64,000 nucleotides of DNA, taken from positions 1-64,000 of the forward strand of contig JAZUHH010000017.1 in NCBI GenBank assembly GCA_045641625.1, in the 5' to 3' direction. This DNA comes from UBA1723 sp045641625 (GTDB lineage Bacteria; Bacteroidota; Bacteroidia; Bacteroidales; Paludibacteraceae). The translations under genes were made by a program, and so were the position numbers. The notes beneath the pieces were generated by a model. The model ran no database searches, was not told the DNA's origin, and worked only from the letters and a program-made list of their open reading frames with translations. Shown here one piece after another: positions 1-8,397 of the stretch; the first letter of the stretch is position 1; each line of letters opens with the position of its first letter.

Positions 1-128
1 CCCACGGAAAACAACACCCACGAACCTCAATCCCCACGGAAAACAACACCCACGGACCTCAATCCCCACGGAAAACAACACACCCCACGGACACGAACCC
101 ACGGAAAACACCCACCCCACCTCACCCC
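1..128. repeat. C-rich tandem minisatellite, about 31-32 bp unit
   Basis: Two nearly identical 31-32 bp units (positions 1-31 and 32-63) are followed by two more degenerate partial units to about 128. Each unit contains CCCACGGAAAACAACACCC followed by an ACCTCAAT-type tail. The array is cut by the window edge, so more copies may lie upstream. The composition (C-rich top strand) differs sharply from the surrounding genes. No convincing coding frame crosses it. There are no unique spacers, so it is not a CRISPR array. Confidence 0.75.
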
Positions 129-210
129 GAATTTCCCTTCCCCTTCCCCAAAACCAAACACGAATTGCGAAAAGTTTTTTCCGTGTTTGACAAAATTTCC
201 CTCTCCAGAA

Positions 211-242
211 TTTGCAAATAACACAAACTTTCACTATCTTTG
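211..242 (+). promoter_or_regulatory. Bacteroidetes-type promoter of parC
   Basis: TTTG at 211-214 and TATCTTTG at 235-242 are separated by 20 bp. This matches the primary sigma factor consensus of Bacteroidota (-33 TTTG, -7 TAnnTTTG). The gene starts 31 bp downstream. Confidence 0.8.
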
Positions 243-273
243 CACACAAATAATTGGATAGAATACAGAACTT

Positions 274-3000
274 ATGAAGAGAGATGACGAAGATATAGAA
301 GAAATGGAGAATGGGGGCGAAAACCAGGACTCATCCTCTACTGCGGGCAGCCAGCCGGAAGAGCCGCTCGCCGATTCCGACTACAAGGTTCAGGACATGA
401 ATGACGCGGAGATTACGCATCATTTGGGTGGAATCTACCAGAAGTGGTTCTTGGAATACGCTTCGAGCGTTATCGTGGATCGTGCTGTGCCTTACCTCGA
501 GGACGGACTCAAGCCCGTTCACAGACGCATCCTCTATACAATGGGCAAGATGGAGAGCGGCCACCACAAGAAGGTCGCGAACATCGTCGGCCAGGTCATG
601 GCATACCACCCTCACGGAGATGCGGGAATCTATGGCGCGCTGATCACTCTCGGACAACAGAACCTGCTTATCGACACCCAGGGTAACTGGGGTAACATAT
701 TCACTGGCGAGGGCGCTGCCGCAGGCCGTTACATCGAGGCACACCTGACCAACCTTGCCCGTGACATCCTGTTCAACGACAAGATCACAGAGTGGAAGAG
801 CTCATACGACGGCACGGACAAGGAGCCGGTGTTCCTGCCCGTAAAGTTCCCGCTTCTGCTTACACAGGGCATACTCGGTGTGGCTGTGGGTCTGCAGTCG
901 CTGATCCTTCCCCACAACTTCTGCGAGCTTATCGAGGCATCAATCAAGTACCTTAGGGGCGAGGAGTTCGAGATCTATCCAGACTTCCTGACCGGAGGTA
1001 TGATCGACGTGAGCAAGTACAACGACGGAAAGCAGGGAGGCATGGTCCGTGTACGCTCGCATATCGAGAAGGAGGACAACAAGACCCTTGTCATCAGGGA
1101 CCTTGCACACGGCGTGACAAACCGACAGCTCAAGGCAAGTATAGAGGCTGCCATAGACAAGGGAAAGATCAACATCAAGAAGATCGAGGACCTTACATCC
1201 ATGGAGGTCAAGATCGTGCTTACCCTTGCCGACAAGGTTTCTCCGGACAAGACCATAGACGCACTGTACGCATTCACTGACTGCGAGAAGAAGATATACA
1301 CCAACTGCTGTGTTGTCGAGGCTGACGAGACCGGCAAGAAGACGCCTATATTCATCGGCGTGAGCGACGCGCTGAAGCACAGCACGGACAGAACGGTGAA
1401 CCTGATAAGAAAGGAGCTCGAGGTCCAGCTCGGAGAGCTAAAGGAGAAGCTCAACTACTGCTCGCTTGAAAAGATATTCATCGAGGAGCGAATCTATAAG
1501 GACAAGGAGTTTGAAAACGCTCCGACTGTGGCTGTGGCCATCGAACACACAACCAAGAGACTCCAGCCGTTCCTGCACCTGCTTGTGCGAGACATCACAG
1601 AGGACGACGTGGCTAGGCTGATGGAAATCCGAATGAAGCGAATCCTAAAATACTCCAAGGACGACGCAGACAAGATCATCGCCAACCTCAAGAAGCAGAT
1701 CAAGGAGATCGAGCACAAGCTAAAGCACTTGATAGAGACTACCATCGAGTGGTTCGAGGGGCTTATGGCAAAGTACGGCAAGGAGCACCTAAGACTTACC
1801 GAGATCAGAACCTTCGACAACGTGGTGGCTACAAAGGTGGTCGAGGCCAACGAGAAGCTTTACATCAACCGTGAGACCGGATATGTCGGCTACGACCTCA
1901 AGAGGGACGAGTACATCTGCCCTTGCTCGGACATGGACGACATTCTTGTCATATACAAGGACGGCACATACAAGATCACCAAGGTCAAGGAGAAGGAGTA
2001 CGTGGGCAAGAACATACTCTATGTGAACGTCTATAAGAAGAACGACAAGCGCATGGTCTATAACGTCGTATATCGCGACGGCAAGGCAGGCCCAAGCTAC
2101 ATGAAGCGCTTCGCTATCACCGGTGTGACCAGGGACAAGGAGTACGACATCACTGCCGGAACTGCGGGAAGCAAGATACTTTACTTCACTGCAAACTCGA
2201 ACGCCGAGGCAGAGAGCATACACGTCGATCTTAAGCCAAGGTACAAGATGAAGGTAGGTGTGCTTGACCGTGACTTTGCAGAGATCAGCATCAAGAACAA
2301 GAACGCAAAGGGAATACTTCTGACCAAGAACGAGATTCTCAAGATCACGCTCAAGAAGCGCGGTGCTTCGACTATGGGCGGAAGAAAGGTTTGGTTCGAC
2401 TCTACTATACAGCGTCTGAACTACGAGGGACACGGAGAGTTCCTTGGCGAGTTCATGACAGAGGACAGGATCATATACATGACAACGAACGGAGAGTACA
2501 ACTTCTCCGGCTTCGAGGAGTCCGTACACTTCCCAGAGAACCTTCTAAGGCTCGAGAAGTTCAAGCCTGAAAAGGTATGGACTGTGTGTCTGTACGACGC
2601 CAACGAGAAGTACGCATACATCAAGCGCTTCGCATTCGAAAGCACAAGCAAGCAGGTATCGTTCCTTGGTGACAACCCTAAGAGCGAGCTTCTGCACATC
2701 ACCGACACTGCATTCCCAAGGCTCGAGGTAACATTCGGCGGTGCTGACGCAGAGAGGGAGAAGCTTGAGATAGACGCAGAGGAGTTCATCGGTGTCAAGG
2801 GCATCAAGGCCAAGGGAAAGAGAATATCGACATACAAGGTCGAGAGCATACTCGAGCTTGAGCCTACGAGATTCCCTGAACCGGAACCGGAGGAGCCAGA
2901 ACCAGAGGACACTCCGGAACCAGCTGACATTGATGACAGCAACAGCGGCAGCGACGACAACGGAGGCAACGACGAGAGCGGACAGCTCACCCTATTCTAA
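274..3000 (+). CDS. parC: DNA topoisomerase IV subunit A (ParC-like)
   Basis: Type II topoisomerase A subunit of 908 residues, which cleaves and religates DNA to decatenate or relax chromosomes with a B partner. The winged-helix breakage domain is clear, with HPHGD near residue 112 and the catalytic tyrosine at Y153 in GRYIEAHL. A C-terminal beta-pinwheel region follows. The canonical GyrA box Q(R/K)RGG(R/K)G is not seen (the nearest stretch reads KRGASTMGG), so topoisomerase IV is favoured over gyrase. The last 45 residues are an acidic Pro/Glu/Asp/Ser tail ending QLTLF. A promoter lies directly upstream. The B partner is not adjacent in this window; gyrB lies at 30.3 kb. Confidence 0.85.
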   Translation: MKRDDEDIEEMENGGENQDSSSTAGSQPEEPLADSDYKVQDMNDAEITHHLGGIYQKWFLEYASSVIVDRAVPYLEDGLKPVHRRILYTMGKMESGHHKKVANIVGQVMAYHPHGDAGIYGALITLGQQNLLIDTQGNWGNIFTGEGAAAGRYIEAHLTNLARDILFNDKITEWKSSYDGTDKEPVFLPVKFPLLLTQGILGVAVGLQSLILPHNFCELIEASIKYLRGEEFEIYPDFLTGGMIDVSKYNDGKQGGMVRVRSHIEKEDNKTLVIRDLAHGVTNRQLKASIEAAIDKGKINIKKIEDLTSMEVKIVLTLADKVSPDKTIDALYAFTDCEKKIYTNCCVVEADETGKKTPIFIGVSDALKHSTDRTVNLIRKELEVQLGELKEKLNYCSLEKIFIEERIYKDKEFENAPTVAVAIEHTTKRLQPFLHLLVRDITEDDVARLMEIRMKRILKYSKDDADKIIANLKKQIKEIEHKLKHLIETTIEWFEGLMAKYGKEHLRLTEIRTFDNVVATKVVEANEKLYINRETGYVGYDLKRDEYICPCSDMDDILVIYKDGTYKITKVKEKEYVGKNILYVNVYKKNDKRMVYNVVYRDGKAGPSYMKRFAITGVTRDKEYDITAGTAGSKILYFTANSNAEAESIHVDLKPRYKMKVGVLDRDFAEISIKNKNAKGILLTKNEILKITLKKRGASTMGGRKVWFDSTIQRLNYEGHGEFLGEFMTEDRIIYMTTNGEYNFSGFEESVHFPENLLRLEKFKPEKVWTVCLYDANEKYAYIKRFAFESTSKQVSFLGDNPKSELLHITDTAFPRLEVTFGGADAEREKLEIDAEEFIGVKGIKAKGKRISTYKVESILELEPTRFPEPEPEEPEPEDTPEPADIDDSNSGSDDNGGNDESGQLTLF

Positions 3001-3018
3001 CAAGACAGAAATAAAGAA

Positions 3019-3585
3019 ATGAACAGATACCTATCACTTTTGCTCGGCATTCTGTGCAGCATCGCAATGATGGCACAGGACAAATACATGCAGTACGAGA
3101 ACCTTTACCCGAACTGCGTGGACAATATGCCTTCAAAGATCTACAGCCCCAACAAGATGCCCAAGGAGCTAAACCTGCCGGAATTCCCCGGTGGCGGCGC
3201 TGTGGAGCTTACACGCTACGTGTTCCACAACATCGAGTATCCCGAGGTTATCGACTCGGTGGCTACTGACTCGGTGACTCACGAGGACATAACATACCTT
3301 GTCAGGGGAACCGTACTGTGCCGAATCACCGTGGACAGATGCGGTCGCGTGCAGAACCCTCAGATCGTGCAGAGCGTGATCCCTGAGTATGACGCAGAGG
3401 CTCTAAGAATCATGGAGGGACTGCCAGTATTCAAGCCCGGAGACCTGAAGGGCGAGGAGAGAGTCAAGGTGGACCTTGTGATCCCCGTACACTTCAACAG
3501 AATACATCCAAAGCCTGTCGTGGATGACGGTTACTATGACTATCAGGACTATGACAGCTATGGCAGTTACGACTACGGCTACTAG
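3019..3585 (+). CDS. Secreted TonB C-terminal-domain protein
   Basis: The protein has 188 residues with an N-terminal signal peptide (MNRYLSLLLGILCSIAMMAQ). The rest matches a TonB C-terminal fold: a strand near residue 105 (RITVDRCGRVQNPQIVQ), then a helix with YDAEALRI and the FKPG turn. There is no Pro-rich periplasm-spanning linker and no ExbB/ExbD neighbour, so it is probably a periplasmic partner or sensor, not a classical energy transducer. The last 17 residues are Tyr/Asp/Gly-rich. It lies 18 nt after parC and 2 nt before radA, so co-transcription is likely. Confidence 0.7.
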   Translation: MNRYLSLLLGILCSIAMMAQDKYMQYENLYPNCVDNMPSKIYSPNKMPKELNLPEFPGGGAVELTRYVFHNIEYPEVIDSVATDSVTHEDITYLVRGTVLCRITVDRCGRVQNPQIVQSVIPEYDAEALRIMEGLPVFKPGDLKGEERVKVDLVIPVHFNRIHPKPVVDDGYYDYQDYDSYGSYDYGY

Positions 3586-3587
3586 TT

Positions 3588-4976
3588 ATGGCAGGCAAGT
3601 ATAAGAGCGTTTACTTCTGCTCAAACTGCGGAGGGGAATCGAGCAAGTGGCTTGGCAAATGCCCTGCCTGCGGCGAGTGGAACACATTCGTCGAGGAGGT
3701 CGTGAAGAAGGAGTCTGCGGCACAGGCTGCAGCCAAGGCTAAAAGCCCTATGGCCCTTGTCGAGACCAACGGCAAGAGCAAGCCTACGCTGATAGAGAAC
3801 GTGGAGACCACCGAAGAGGTCAGATACGACACAGCCTGCGCAGAGTTCAACCGCGTGCTTGGAGGCGGTCTTGTTCCCGGATCTATGGTGCTTATCGGCG
3901 GCGAACCCGGAATAGGCAAGAGCACGCTCGTACTGCAGGTGGTGCTTAACATCGTGGGCAAGAAAACCCTCTATGTGAGCGGAGAGGAAAGCCTGAAACA
4001 GCTCAAGATGAGGGCTGAAAGGCTTGGAACATACAACAACAAGCAGTGCTTCTTTGTCAGCGAAAACTCGCTGGAGGAGATCTTCGTACACATCAGGAAC
4101 GTACAGCCGGAGCTTGTGATTATCGACTCCATACAGACAATAAGTACAGAGGCGGCAGAGTCCAGTCCAGGCAGTGTGACACAGGTCAGGGAGTGTGCGG
4201 CATCTATCCTGAGATACGCCAAGGAGAGCAACGTACCCGTACTTGTCATAGGACACATCACCAAGGACGGAACCATAGCAGGACCCAAGATCCTGGAGCA
4301 TATTGTCGATACGGTCCTTCAGTTCGAGGGTGACCAGCACTACATGTACCGCATACTCAGAGCCATAAAGAACCGATTCGGAAGCACTTCGGAGATCGGT
4401 ATATTCGAGATGATGGGAAGCGGACTGAGAGAGGTTACCAACCCTTCGGAAATGCTTCTGTCAGACCACACGCAGAACCTGAGCGGAACAGCCATAGGAG
4501 CTATGATAGAGGGAGCCAGACCGTTCCTGATCGAGGTGCAGAGCCTTGTCAGCACAGCGGCATATGGAACTCCGCAGAGGTCCGCTACGGGCTATGACAC
4601 TCGCAGACTGAACATGCTTCTTGCCGTGCTTGAAAAGAGAGTGGGATTCAAGCTTGCGCAGAAGGACGTGTTCCTGAACATAGCGGGAGGAATAAGGGTG
4701 AACGACCCTGCCCTGGACCTGGCAATAATCAGCTCGGTGCTTTCCTCGAACATGGACATACCTCTGGACCCTCACACCTGTCTGGCAGGAGAGGTGGGAC
4801 TGTCCGGCGAGATAAGACCTGTAAACCGCATAGAACAGCGCATAATGGAGGCAGAGAAACTCGGCTTCAAGCGCATTATAATACCTAACTTCAGGAATTT
4901 GGACCTGAAGGGAACAAAGATAAAGGTTGAGACAGCCAACACCGTGGCAGACGCATTCAAGATGCTGCTCGGGTAA
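3588..4976 (+). CDS. radA: DNA repair protein RadA
   Basis: RecA-superfamily branch-migration ATPase (Sms/RadA) of 462 residues, the usual length. It has an N-terminal four-cysteine zinc finger (C11, C14, C25, C28), a Walker A motif GGEPGIGKST at 104-113 and the RadA-specific KNRFG motif at 261-265. The C-terminal domain resembles the Lon protease fold. It acts on recombination intermediates during homologous recombination. The start is 2 nt after the preceding stop, consistent with translational coupling. Confidence 0.95.
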   Translation: MAGKYKSVYFCSNCGGESSKWLGKCPACGEWNTFVEEVVKKESAAQAAAKAKSPMALVETNGKSKPTLIENVETTEEVRYDTACAEFNRVLGGGLVPGSMVLIGGEPGIGKSTLVLQVVLNIVGKKTLYVSGEESLKQLKMRAERLGTYNNKQCFFVSENSLEEIFVHIRNVQPELVIIDSIQTISTEAAESSPGSVTQVRECAASILRYAKESNVPVLVIGHITKDGTIAGPKILEHIVDTVLQFEGDQHYMYRILRAIKNRFGSTSEIGIFEMMGSGLREVTNPSEMLLSDHTQNLSGTAIGAMIEGARPFLIEVQSLVSTAAYGTPQRSATGYDTRRLNMLLAVLEKRVGFKLAQKDVFLNIAGGIRVNDPALDLAIISSVLSSNMDIPLDPHTCLAGEVGLSGEIRPVNRIEQRIMEAEKLGFKRIIIPNFRNLDLKGTKIKVETANTVADAFKMLLG

Positions 4977-5003
4977 CTACTAACAAAAACAGACAATCAA
5001 GAT

Positions 5004-5771
5004 ATGAGCAAGAACAAGCTTTCGAAATTCGCTGACATGGACGGCTATCCGCACGTCTTCCAATGCCCTTACTACCAGCTCAGGGAGGAGAAGGGAGGCA
5101 GACACGAGATGAGCGGAAAGTGGAAGGAATTCTTCGGAAACGACAACCCTATAGTTCTGGAGCTTGGATGCGGTCGCGGCGAATACACAGTCGGACTTGC
5201 CGCCATGTACCCGGACAAGAACTTCATCGGTGTGGACATCAAGGGATCCAGAATGTGGGCAGGTGCCACAGAGGCTCTTGAGAAAGGCATGAAGAACGTG
5301 GCTTTCATACGCACAAACATCGAGGCTATAGACGGATTCTTCGACGCCGGAGAGGTAAGCGAGATTTGGATCACTTTCCCTGATCCGCAGATGAAGAAGG
5401 TTAACAAGAGACTTACCGGAACACGCTTCATCAGCAACTACCAGAAGTTCCTCAAGGACAACGCAACTATACACCTCAAGACCGACAGCCAGTTCATGTT
5501 CACATACACTTGCGAGATGGTCAAGAGCAACAGCTTCGAGGTGCTTTACCAGACTGACGACCTATACAACTCGTCATTCTCGGACGACAAGATACTATCC
5601 ATCCGCACCTACTATGAGCAGCAGTGGCTTGACCGCGGACTTTCGATAAAGTACATCAAGTTCGCATTCAATCCGCGCACAGAGTACATCGAGCCGGACA
5701 TAGAGATTGAGTTCGACTCATACCGCAGCTACAACCGCAGCAAGAGAAGCGGCAACGACAAGGGCAAATAA
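5004..5771 (+). CDS. trmB: tRNA (guanine-N7-)-methyltransferase
   Basis: SAM-dependent methyltransferase of 255 residues that forms m7G46 in tRNA variable loops. The SAM-binding motif ELGCGRGEYTVGLA lies near residue 54, and the TrmB signature TFPDPQMKK near residue 125 is clear. The C-terminal tail is basic (SYNRSKRSGNDKGK), which fits tRNA binding. It sits in the same forward run as radA (27 nt gap) and dnaG (18 nt gap). Confidence 0.93.
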   Translation: MSKNKLSKFADMDGYPHVFQCPYYQLREEKGGRHEMSGKWKEFFGNDNPIVLELGCGRGEYTVGLAAMYPDKNFIGVDIKGSRMWAGATEALEKGMKNVAFIRTNIEAIDGFFDAGEVSEIWITFPDPQMKKVNKRLTGTRFISNYQKFLKDNATIHLKTDSQFMFTYTCEMVKSNSFEVLYQTDDLYNSSFSDDKILSIRTYYEQQWLDRGLSIKYIKFAFNPRTEYIEPDIEIEFDSYRSYNRSKRSGNDKGK

Positions 5772-5789
5772 ACCAAGAACAAGGCACAC

Positions 5790-8033
5790 ATGATCAAACC
5801 CGAAGTAATACAGAGAATCAAGGACACCGCAACCATCATGGATGTGGTATCCGACTATGTGTCGCTTCGCAGAAACGGTGCCACATACAAGGGACTGTGC
5901 CCTTTCCACAACGAGAAGACTCCGTCATTCATCGTGACTCCCGCCAAGAACATCTGCAAGTGCTTCGGATGCGGCAAGGGAGGCAGCCCGATAAACTTCA
6001 TCATGGAGATCGAGCATGTCAGCTACGCAGAGGCGCTGAAACTGCTCGGAAAGAAATACGGAATCGAAGTCGAGGAAAAGGAACTTACCGAAGAGGAGAA
6101 ACTTGCACTGTCCAAGCAGGAGAAGCTTGGCAAGGCTACCGAGTGGCTTCAGGAAATATTCGTCAAGAACCTAGAGACCGAGGAGGGACGTGCCGTAGGT
6201 CTATCATACTTCCTTCAGCGCGGACTTACCGAAGCAACGATTAAGAAGTTCGGACTTGGCTACGCACTGGTTGACAGGAACAGCTATTGGCCGAGAGCTG
6301 AGAGAGAGGGTTTCCTTCAGCCTCTAGTCGAGCTTGGACACATCAGCCAGGGAAACTACGGAACTTCGGACTTCTACGCCGCCAGAGCAATCTTTCCGAT
6401 ACACTCCATTTCGGGCAAGGTCATCGCTTTCGGTGCCAGGGGTATCCGACAGGAGGACATTGACAAGGGCAAGTACCGCAACTCGCCGGAGAACGAACTT
6501 TACAAGAAATCAAACACACTATACGGCCTATGCTTTGCAAGAACCGCAATACATAGGAAGGAGAAGGCATACATTTCCGAGGGATACCTCGACGTGATCT
6601 CGATGCACCAGGCGGGCATAGAGAACATCGTGGCTCCGTGCGGTACAGCACTGACTGAGGGACAGGTCAGACTGCTGAAACGAAACCTTCCGTCAAAGGG
6701 CAGTTCTGACAGCGAGGAGAAGTATGTGACAATGCTCTATGACGGCGACAAGGCCGGAATGAACGCCGCAATCAAGAACGGAAAGCTTCTTTTGTCCGAG
6801 GGACTGAACGTAAGCCTTATCATTCTGCCAGAGGGCGAGGATCCGGACTCTTTCGCACAGAGCCACAATGCCAACGAGGTCGAGGAATACCTGAACAGCA
6901 ACGAGCAGGACTACATTGTGTTCCGCGCCAACATGCTGAGGGACGAGGCTGCAAACGATCCGCTCAAGCGAGCAACCGCTGTCAAGACTATAGCTGAGGT
7001 CATCGCCGTAATCCCCGACTCTATCAAGCGTCTGGAGTATGCCAAGGCCGTATCTAAAATCCTTGACACAGACAACAACATTGTCATCGAATACGTAGGC
7101 AAGGAGAGAGCAAAACAAGCCGAAAACCAGCAGAAGGAAGCACTTAGGGAACAGCAGAGAAAGGAAATGGAGAGACGCCAGCAGATGTCTCAGCAACCAT
7201 ACCCACAGCAGGGCCAGTACCCACAGCAAGGAGGATACCCTCAAGGCTACCCTACCCAATACCCGCAGTACGGACAGCAATACTACCCTCAGCAGGGAGG
7301 ATACCCACAAGGCTACCCTGCCCCACAAGAGGAGGAGATGCCTGACGAGGCGTTCTTCGGCACGGGTACACAACCCAACGCAGAACCACAGGCAAGCGAG
7401 GCTACGGGAATCGACAGGTTCTCTGAGAAACTGCTGAACAACCTATACAAGAAGGAAAGGGACATCATCGAGCTGATCCTTTCCTCGGACAAGAACAAGA
7501 TAATCGAACTTTGCAAGACTGACGACAATGACGAGGAATACAAGGAGTACCTGACTGCGGCCGGATACTTCGAGTACGAATTCGAGGAGGAGAAGATCTA
7601 CCTTACCCACCCGATTTTCTCGGCTATGCTAAAGGAGGCCAACAAGGTCATGAACGAGGACCAGCTCTTTGACAGAACTTTGTCCGACTACTTCCAGAAG
7701 CACGAGAACACCGACTTCAACGACGCTTCGGTGTGCATAGAGATGGAGAAGATGAAGTGGCTTGACCAACTTTCCGGCAAGGGTGTCAAAGAGGTCGAGG
7801 AGAAGGAGCAGAACGATGTCATCACCAACATAAAGTCTCTGATAAACAAGTTCAAGAGCGAGTTCCAAAGGGACAAGCTGAACAACCTGACCAAAGAGCT
7901 GAGCGATCCTGAAGTGAAGTCTGACATCGAGCAGACAACTATGATCCTGAAGAGCATAGGCGAGCTTAACAGATCCATCAACGCTATTCAAACAGCAAAC
8001 GGGGTAAATAATATTATAAAAATAAGAAACTAA
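5790..8033 (+). CDS. dnaG: DNA primase with a Gln/Pro/Tyr/Gly-repeat linker
   Basis: Replicative primase of 747 residues that makes RNA primers with the DnaB helicase. It has an N-terminal CHC2 zinc finger (C37, H40, C58, C61), then a catalytic core with EGYLDV and a Toprim-type acidic cluster (YDGDKAG). A C-terminal helicase-interaction region follows. Between core and C-terminal domain, residues about 466-514 form a low-complexity stretch of PQQG, YPQ and GGYPQGYP repeats. This makes the protein longer than the usual 600-660 residues. The sigma-54 RNA unit begins just downstream. Confidence 0.95.
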   Translation: MIKPEVIQRIKDTATIMDVVSDYVSLRRNGATYKGLCPFHNEKTPSFIVTPAKNICKCFGCGKGGSPINFIMEIEHVSYAEALKLLGKKYGIEVEEKELTEEEKLALSKQEKLGKATEWLQEIFVKNLETEEGRAVGLSYFLQRGLTEATIKKFGLGYALVDRNSYWPRAEREGFLQPLVELGHISQGNYGTSDFYAARAIFPIHSISGKVIAFGARGIRQEDIDKGKYRNSPENELYKKSNTLYGLCFARTAIHRKEKAYISEGYLDVISMHQAGIENIVAPCGTALTEGQVRLLKRNLPSKGSSDSEEKYVTMLYDGDKAGMNAAIKNGKLLLSEGLNVSLIILPEGEDPDSFAQSHNANEVEEYLNSNEQDYIVFRANMLRDEAANDPLKRATAVKTIAEVIAVIPDSIKRLEYAKAVSKILDTDNNIVIEYVGKERAKQAENQQKEALREQQRKEMERRQQMSQQPYPQQGQYPQQGGYPQGYPTQYPQYGQQYYPQQGGYPQGYPAPQEEEMPDEAFFGTGTQPNAEPQASEATGIDRFSEKLLNNLYKKERDIIELILSSDKNKIIELCKTDDNDEEYKEYLTAAGYFEYEFEEEKIYLTHPIFSAMLKEANKVMNEDQLFDRTLSDYFQKHENTDFNDASVCIEMEKMKWLDQLSGKGVKEVEEKEQNDVITNIKSLINKFKSEFQRDKLNNLTKELSDPEVKSDIEQTTMILKSIGELNRSINAIQTANGVNNIIKIRN

Positions 8034-8048
8034 TTTTCAGCTTCTTAC

Positions 8049-8103
8049 AAACTTTTTTCATAAATTCTTTTAACAAGGCACAATGTTTGGCACGCTATTT
8101 GCA
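8049..8103 (+). promoter_or_regulatory. Sigma-54 (-24/-12) promoter with shared upstream element, copy A
   Basis: TGGCACG (8088-8094), four bases, then TTGCA (8099-8103) is a perfect match to the RpoN consensus TGGCACG-N4-TTGCW. The -12 C at 8102 predicts a transcript start at about 8113-8114 (AGCG). An element beginning AAACTTTTT starts at 8049, 39 bp before the TGG. The other copy (28018 region) has the same element 38 bp before its TGG. It could bind an enhancer-binding protein or be an UP-like element. Confidence 0.8.
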
Positions 8104-8113
8104 AAATACTATA

Positions 8114-8268
8114 GCGGACAGACGACTTTGCGAAGAGTTGATGTTCAAGTTTAGTCCTAATATTATAAATCCTTTTTGTACTACAGTATTAAGTAAACAT
8201 GTAGTGTTATTTTTTTGAATTAAAAGCGTTGTCAGGTTTGTCCAATCCTCTCAACGCTTTTAATTTAC
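8114..8268 (+). ncRNA. Putative sigma-54-dependent small RNA, copy A
   Basis: Predicted RNA of about 100 or 155 nt, depending on which terminator is used. It starts AGCG, has a small 5' hairpin (CGACT/AGTTG, 8122-8139) and then a core at 8149-8185 (GTTTAGTCCTAATATTA, AATCC, TTTTTGTACTACA). The core is almost identical to 27952-27919 on the reverse strand. A 6-bp stem ACTACA/TGTAGT (8180-8185 with 8200-8205) is followed by seven T at 8210-8216. A stronger terminator lies further on. No coding frame or ribosome binding site fits. The Rfam family is unknown to me. Targets are unknown. Confidence 0.7.
8218..8266. terminator. Strong bidirectional intrinsic terminator after RNA copy A
   Basis: A perfect 14-bp inverted repeat, AATTAAAAGCGTTG (8218-8231) with CAACGCTTTTAATT (8252-8265), has a 20-nt loop. 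The A/T ends of the stem supply U-tracts in both directions. Confidence 0.8.
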
Positions 8269-8397
8269 TTTTACAGTACCATAAAAATCAAAGATAATAT
8301 AGAAGCAAAGAAAACACAAGACAAGGAACAGCTGCCTTTACCAAACAAAATTCAAGGAAATGGAGGCATAGTCCGTTACATTTAATTTTTATCTGAA

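Noticed and set aside
1..128. CRISPR-like array at the window start
   Set aside because: Units are directly adjacent with no unique spacers of even length; it is a tandem minisatellite.
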